Assembly: GCF_001610875.1 (NCBI RefSeq)
Contig: NZ_CP011272.1
Coordinates: forward strand, 3,205,988-3,269,987
Length of the DNA: 64,000 nucleotides
DNA from: Pirellula sp. SH-Sr6A
Lineage (GTDB): Bacteria > Planctomycetota > Planctomycetia > Pirellulales > Pirellulaceae
Reading direction: 5' to 3'
Positions 61,406-64,000 of the stretch are shown one piece after another (position 1 is the first letter of the stretch; each line of letters starts with the position of its first letter). A program made the position numbers and the translations under genes. The notes below the pieces were generated by a model that saw only the letters and a list, made by a program, of their open reading frames with translations, searched no databases and had not been told where the DNA came from.

Positions 61406-63214
61406 TCAGTCGAAGATCCCATGCAGATACCAAGCTTTCTGGCGATAATCCCAGTAGCACCAAATCCAAGCCCCGTTCTCGAGCTGGAGTCGGTAATAGT
61501 CCCTCTGCTGCATAGCGCCGTACCACCATCCGGTCTCAATGCGTTCCGGCCCCTGCAAGCTCCGGACCGGCGTGTTGGCCATGGGATAACGGACGATGGC
61601 CGGCAATTGCTTCTCGTCGCATTCGGTGACTTGCAAAGGGGTCGGAGAACCCAGTAACCGCGAGGGACGTCGCCAAACATGATGCGGGCTCGGTCCCGCA
61701 ATCGGCGACTCCGATTGATAATCCCGTCTCGGAGCTCTCCGCAATTTCCTCTTCGTTTCCTGCTCCTCTCCTGTGCGTCTCCATCCTGTCATCGGCACCC
61801 AAGCGTATGTCCACTCGGGTGCAGGGTTTGAAAAGACGACAGGTGCAACGACTTGTTCACGACCAAGTCGAACGCTTAGCTGATCGACGAGTTTGGCGAT
61901 GGCATCGCGATGCTTGACCGTATCGGAGTCGAACAAGCTCGGTTGCTTCCATGTCATCGGGGCAGCCATCGTGATTTGCGTCGTAACCCCCTTGGCCCAG
62001 TAGACATCGCCGATTTGAAAGGCTGGCGAATCGAGCTGCATCTGCATGAGCCAAAGCAAATGTTCGCGGTCGTAGCTTGGTTGATAAAGACTGATTTGCA
62101 GAACGCTCGCGGTCCCTGCTGGTGTTGAGGTCGAGGATTCGCAACGTTGTTTGTCACCATCGACTCCCTGAAGTTCGATGGCGTTGCGTTCCAATGCTAC
62201 GCGGCAAACGACGCGCAATGCCCCTTGATCGAGAAGCTTCAACTGGCCAGATAGGTGCAGCAAATGTTCTCCAATCGTGGCTTCCACATCCCCGCGATGG
62301 GGCGTCGAGTATTCGTAGATACGCTCCACGCAGAGATCGGGGCTCGGGTGAAGCGACCGGATCGTTTCGCTTGCTCCAGAGAGCAAACTATCGAGCCGCT
62401 GCAAAAGTCGATCGCCGAATCGAGAAGGGAGCGCGGTTCGTGGGAGCGCGGAAAGTTGCCCTACGGTGCGAATTCCGAGTCGATGCAATTTCGCGGTGGT
62501 GACCAAGTCCAATCGAAGCGATTCGATCGGGAGCCTTGCAAACATTCCTGTGTCGGTTTCTTCAGCCGGAGCGATCGCAATCCAAGGTTCGTGTGCGGCG
62601 TCGCTTTCGTCAGGGACGGTTGCGAGAGGGGAGCCTCGGTTCTCCCAATCAAGCAATCGATCTTGAACGGATTTGCGGAACATGTAGTTGGCTAACCCCC
62701 AGGCTTGCCCGACGCTGTTGGCGATCGCCAGACTTGTGAGAAACCCCCGATCGCGAAACCATTGACGGACCCAGCTCCCAAACCGCGACTCCCCCCCAAA
62801 TAGGTCGGGTATTCCGGTTATGTCGAGCATCAGGCCCTGCGGTTCGGGAAGAGAGCGCCCCGCCCACACCTCGGAGTCGATTGGTTCGAGGCCCACGATA
62901 GGGCTAAAGCATTGCGCGGCCTCGGCGAGAGTGACCAGCACTTCGAGATCTTGTTGGGGTTGGTATTCCTGGACCAGCGCCTCGGGGCACAACGGGCCGC
63001 ATTGGCTCAAAGGCATATGGGGCAACACGCCTCGGCGGCGCGCGGTTTGATTGGCGAAGGCGACGACATTCCCCCGGCGTGGATCGCGGCGGAATAGGAG
63101 GATAGGTCCGACCGGCGCGCGCGCGTTGCTGTCCGTCGGCTCGCCGCCGGAATCAGCCTGCGATTTCGCGACGGACGCGCGCTGGCCTGGCCAGTTCGGC
63201 AGCCAAATGCACAT
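61406..63214 (-). CDS. imuB: ImuB-like Y-family DNA polymerase-related protein
   Basis: ImuB proteins are catalytically silent Y-family polymerase relatives that bridge ImuA and DnaE2 in damage-induced mutagenesis. From the ATG at 63214 the protein has 602 residues. It begins MCIWLPNWPGQRA, the common ImuB start, and has DITGIPDLFGGE near residue 150 and a little-finger-like middle (LHRLGIRTVGQLSALPRTALPSRFG). The tail WYLHGIFD is like the ImuB beta-clamp or C-terminal region. Its first 62 bp overlap the end of imuA. DnaE2 is not in the window but may lie beyond the edge on the other side of the operon or elsewhere. Confidence 0.9.
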   Translation of the reverse strand: MCIWLPNWPGQRASVAKSQADSGGEPTDSNARAPVGPILLFRRDPRRGNVVAFANQTARRRGVLPHMPLSQCGPLCPEALVQEYQPQQDLEVLVTLAEAAQCFSPIVGLEPIDSEVWAGRSLPEPQGLMLDITGIPDLFGGESRFGSWVRQWFRDRGFLTSLAIANSVGQAWGLANYMFRKSVQDRLLDWENRGSPLATVPDESDAAHEPWIAIAPAEETDTGMFARLPIESLRLDLVTTAKLHRLGIRTVGQLSALPRTALPSRFGDRLLQRLDSLLSGASETIRSLHPSPDLCVERIYEYSTPHRGDVEATIGEHLLHLSGQLKLLDQGALRVVCRVALERNAIELQGVDGDKQRCESSTSTPAGTASVLQISLYQPSYDREHLLWLMQMQLDSPAFQIGDVYWAKGVTTQITMAAPMTWKQPSLFDSDTVKHRDAIAKLVDQLSVRLGREQVVAPVVFSNPAPEWTYAWVPMTGWRRTGEEQETKRKLRRAPRRDYQSESPIAGPSPHHVWRRPSRLLGSPTPLQVTECDEKQLPAIVRYPMANTPVRSLQGPERIETGWWYGAMQQRDYYRLQLENGAWIWCYWDYRQKAWYLHGIFD

Positions 63215-63968
63215 GACCCGTTTTTGCACGCTGCACCTCGTCTCGATGCGATTCCACCCAATTCCCCAAGGCATCGATACCGATCTTCAACGCGGTTCCG
63301 ACTCTTCCCCCTTGGCAGCGTCGCAGCGCCAAGTGGAACCAACGGGTCTCCACTTCCTCGACATGACCAGAGACTCGCGAGGAGACAAACCACTGCACAT
63401 CGGCCCAGCTCGGTTGCATCCGGGCGCTCTCGAGAGTCCGCAAAAGGATCCCCAGTCCGCCGCCCGCTTCGGCAGCCAACTGGATGCGGCGCGCGGTCCT
63501 ATCGTCCATGCGGTCCACCGAGGCAATCGCACATCCGACCGCCGGGTTCCGCAAGACTTGATCCAACGACCAAATCAAATCCGCGTGGTTCTTGGGACGG
63601 ATTCCGATGATCCGCTCGAGGGGGAGACCCAGCCGCTGAAGAACGGGTGGATAGTACGTCCAGTCGGGGTCGATCAAGACGGCATACTTCCCATTTCGGA
63701 TCGCTTCTCGCGCCAAACCCAATGCGACGCTCGTCGCCCCATGTGGAATACGTTGCTCGGTCAGCAACTCCACCAAACTGCCACACGCGTAGCCCGATGC
63801 GGGCAAGCAGCGATCCATCGCCGGAATCCCGCTGGAAATCGCCGGGGAATCAGGACGCCCCCGGGTCTCCATCGCACGGATCCGAGCTCCTAACATCCCC
63901 GCAATCTGCGCAGGCGTTCCAGCCCCGTTCGCCGCAGGACTTTCTGTGACTTCAAGTACGCTAGCCAT
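63153..63968 (-). CDS. imuA: ImuA-like RecA-fold protein of the mutasome
   Basis: A 271-residue protein, related to RecA but smaller, that partners ImuB. It has GIPAMDRCLPASGYACGSLVELLTE, then AVLIDPDWTYYPPVLQRLGL, IIGIRPKNHADLIWSLDQVLRNPAVGCAIASVDRMDDR and LRTLESARMQPSWADVQWFV, the ImuA pattern. Walker A is not intact, as is usual in this family. The stop lies 62 bp inside imuB, implying coupled translation. The start at 63968 leaves just 32 bp of upstream sequence in the window, so an SOS (LexA) operator cannot be checked. Confidence 0.88.
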   Translation of the reverse strand: MASVLEVTESPAANGAGTPAQIAGMLGARIRAMETRGRPDSPAISSGIPAMDRCLPASGYACGSLVELLTEQRIPHGATSVALGLAREAIRNGKYAVLIDPDWTYYPPVLQRLGLPLERIIGIRPKNHADLIWSLDQVLRNPAVGCAIASVDRMDDRTARRIQLAAEAGGGLGILLRTLESARMQPSWADVQWFVSSRVSGHVEEVETRWFHLALRRCQGGRVGTALKIGIDALGNWVESHRDEVQRAKTGHVHLAAELARPARVRREIAG

Positions 63969-64000
63969 ATAACCGTTTGGGTAAAAACCGCCTGCCGGAT

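Overview
The window reads as bacterial chromosome from a planctomycete, most likely the Pirellulales. Several gene types typical of that group occur together: exported DUF1080 protein, sulfatase, a redoxin/cytochrome c/copper-monooxygenase multidomain protein, MoxR-DUF58-transglutaminase cluster, many Ser/Thr-kinase-like proteins, squalene-cyclase-like repeat proteins and a secreted protein of TIGR03009 type. The assignment rests on gene content and a moderately high GC look; no rRNA or other phylogenetic marker was available. Genes are dense, often overlap by 4 bp, and lack strong Shine-Dalgarno sequences, so several starts were chosen from domain or signal-peptide position.

Layout. 1-4.96 kb (+): end of a von Willebrand A-like protein, an exported terpene-cyclase-fold protein, then pepA, tsaB and ispG. 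4.96-6.07 kb: a gene-free block made of an inverted repeat and a nested palindromic repeat present in two full and two partial copies. 6.07-13.7 kb (-): Cys/His-rich exported protein, DUF58, transglutaminase-like membrane protein, MoxR ATPase, small lipoprotein and a YraQ/ArsP-type permease. 13.8-23.1 kb (-): nucleoside hydrolase, pseudokinase, large lipoprotein, gamma-glutamylcyclotransferase-like protein, TPR protein and RNA cytosine methyltransferase. 23.2-27.4 kb: trpD (+), a DUF1080 protein (-) and an NfeD/ClpP-like membrane protein (-). 27.4-29.5 kb (+): a structured leader with a possible small protein, a sigma factor and a dCTP deaminase. 29.6-34.5 kb (-): membrane protein with a cysteine-hydrolase-like tail, thioesterase-crotonase fusion, Mrp-type ATPase and glycosyltransferase. 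34.7-36.9 kb (+): two exported proteins. 36.9-43.3 kb (-): argJ, BtaA-like transferase, membrane protein, and a kinase-Hsp70 fusion. 43.6-47.8 kb (+): a small conserved-looking protein, a DinG-type helicase and a CCA-adding enzyme. 47.9-54.5 kb: redox/copper multidomain protein (-), sulfatase (+), sialidase (-), PLP decarboxylase (-). 54.8-61.4 kb (+): WecA-type transferase, unusually large signal peptidase I, lptB-like ATPase, cysK and a second terpene-cyclase-fold protein. 61.4-64 kb (-): imuA-imuB mutasome genes.

Housekeeping genes (pepA, tsaB, ispG, trpD, argJ, cysK, CCA transferase, dcd, lepB) are interleaved with envelope and signalling genes. The recurrent surprise is family members with altered key residues or fused partners: a pseudokinase, a kinase-Hsp70 fusion, a transglutaminase fold with Ser for Cys, an NfeD protein without its serine, an Mrp ATPase without CxxC, a helicase missing one Fe-S cysteine, a FlK-like thioesterase fused to a crotonase, and a signal peptidase with a zinc ribbon and a large insertion. 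I see no rRNA, tRNA, CRISPR array, prophage or intact transposase. No complete defence or biosynthetic system is evident. The least explained features are the kinase-Hsp70 fusion, the palindromic repeat block at 5.1-6.07 kb, and the hairpin-flanked small ORF at 27.5 kb.
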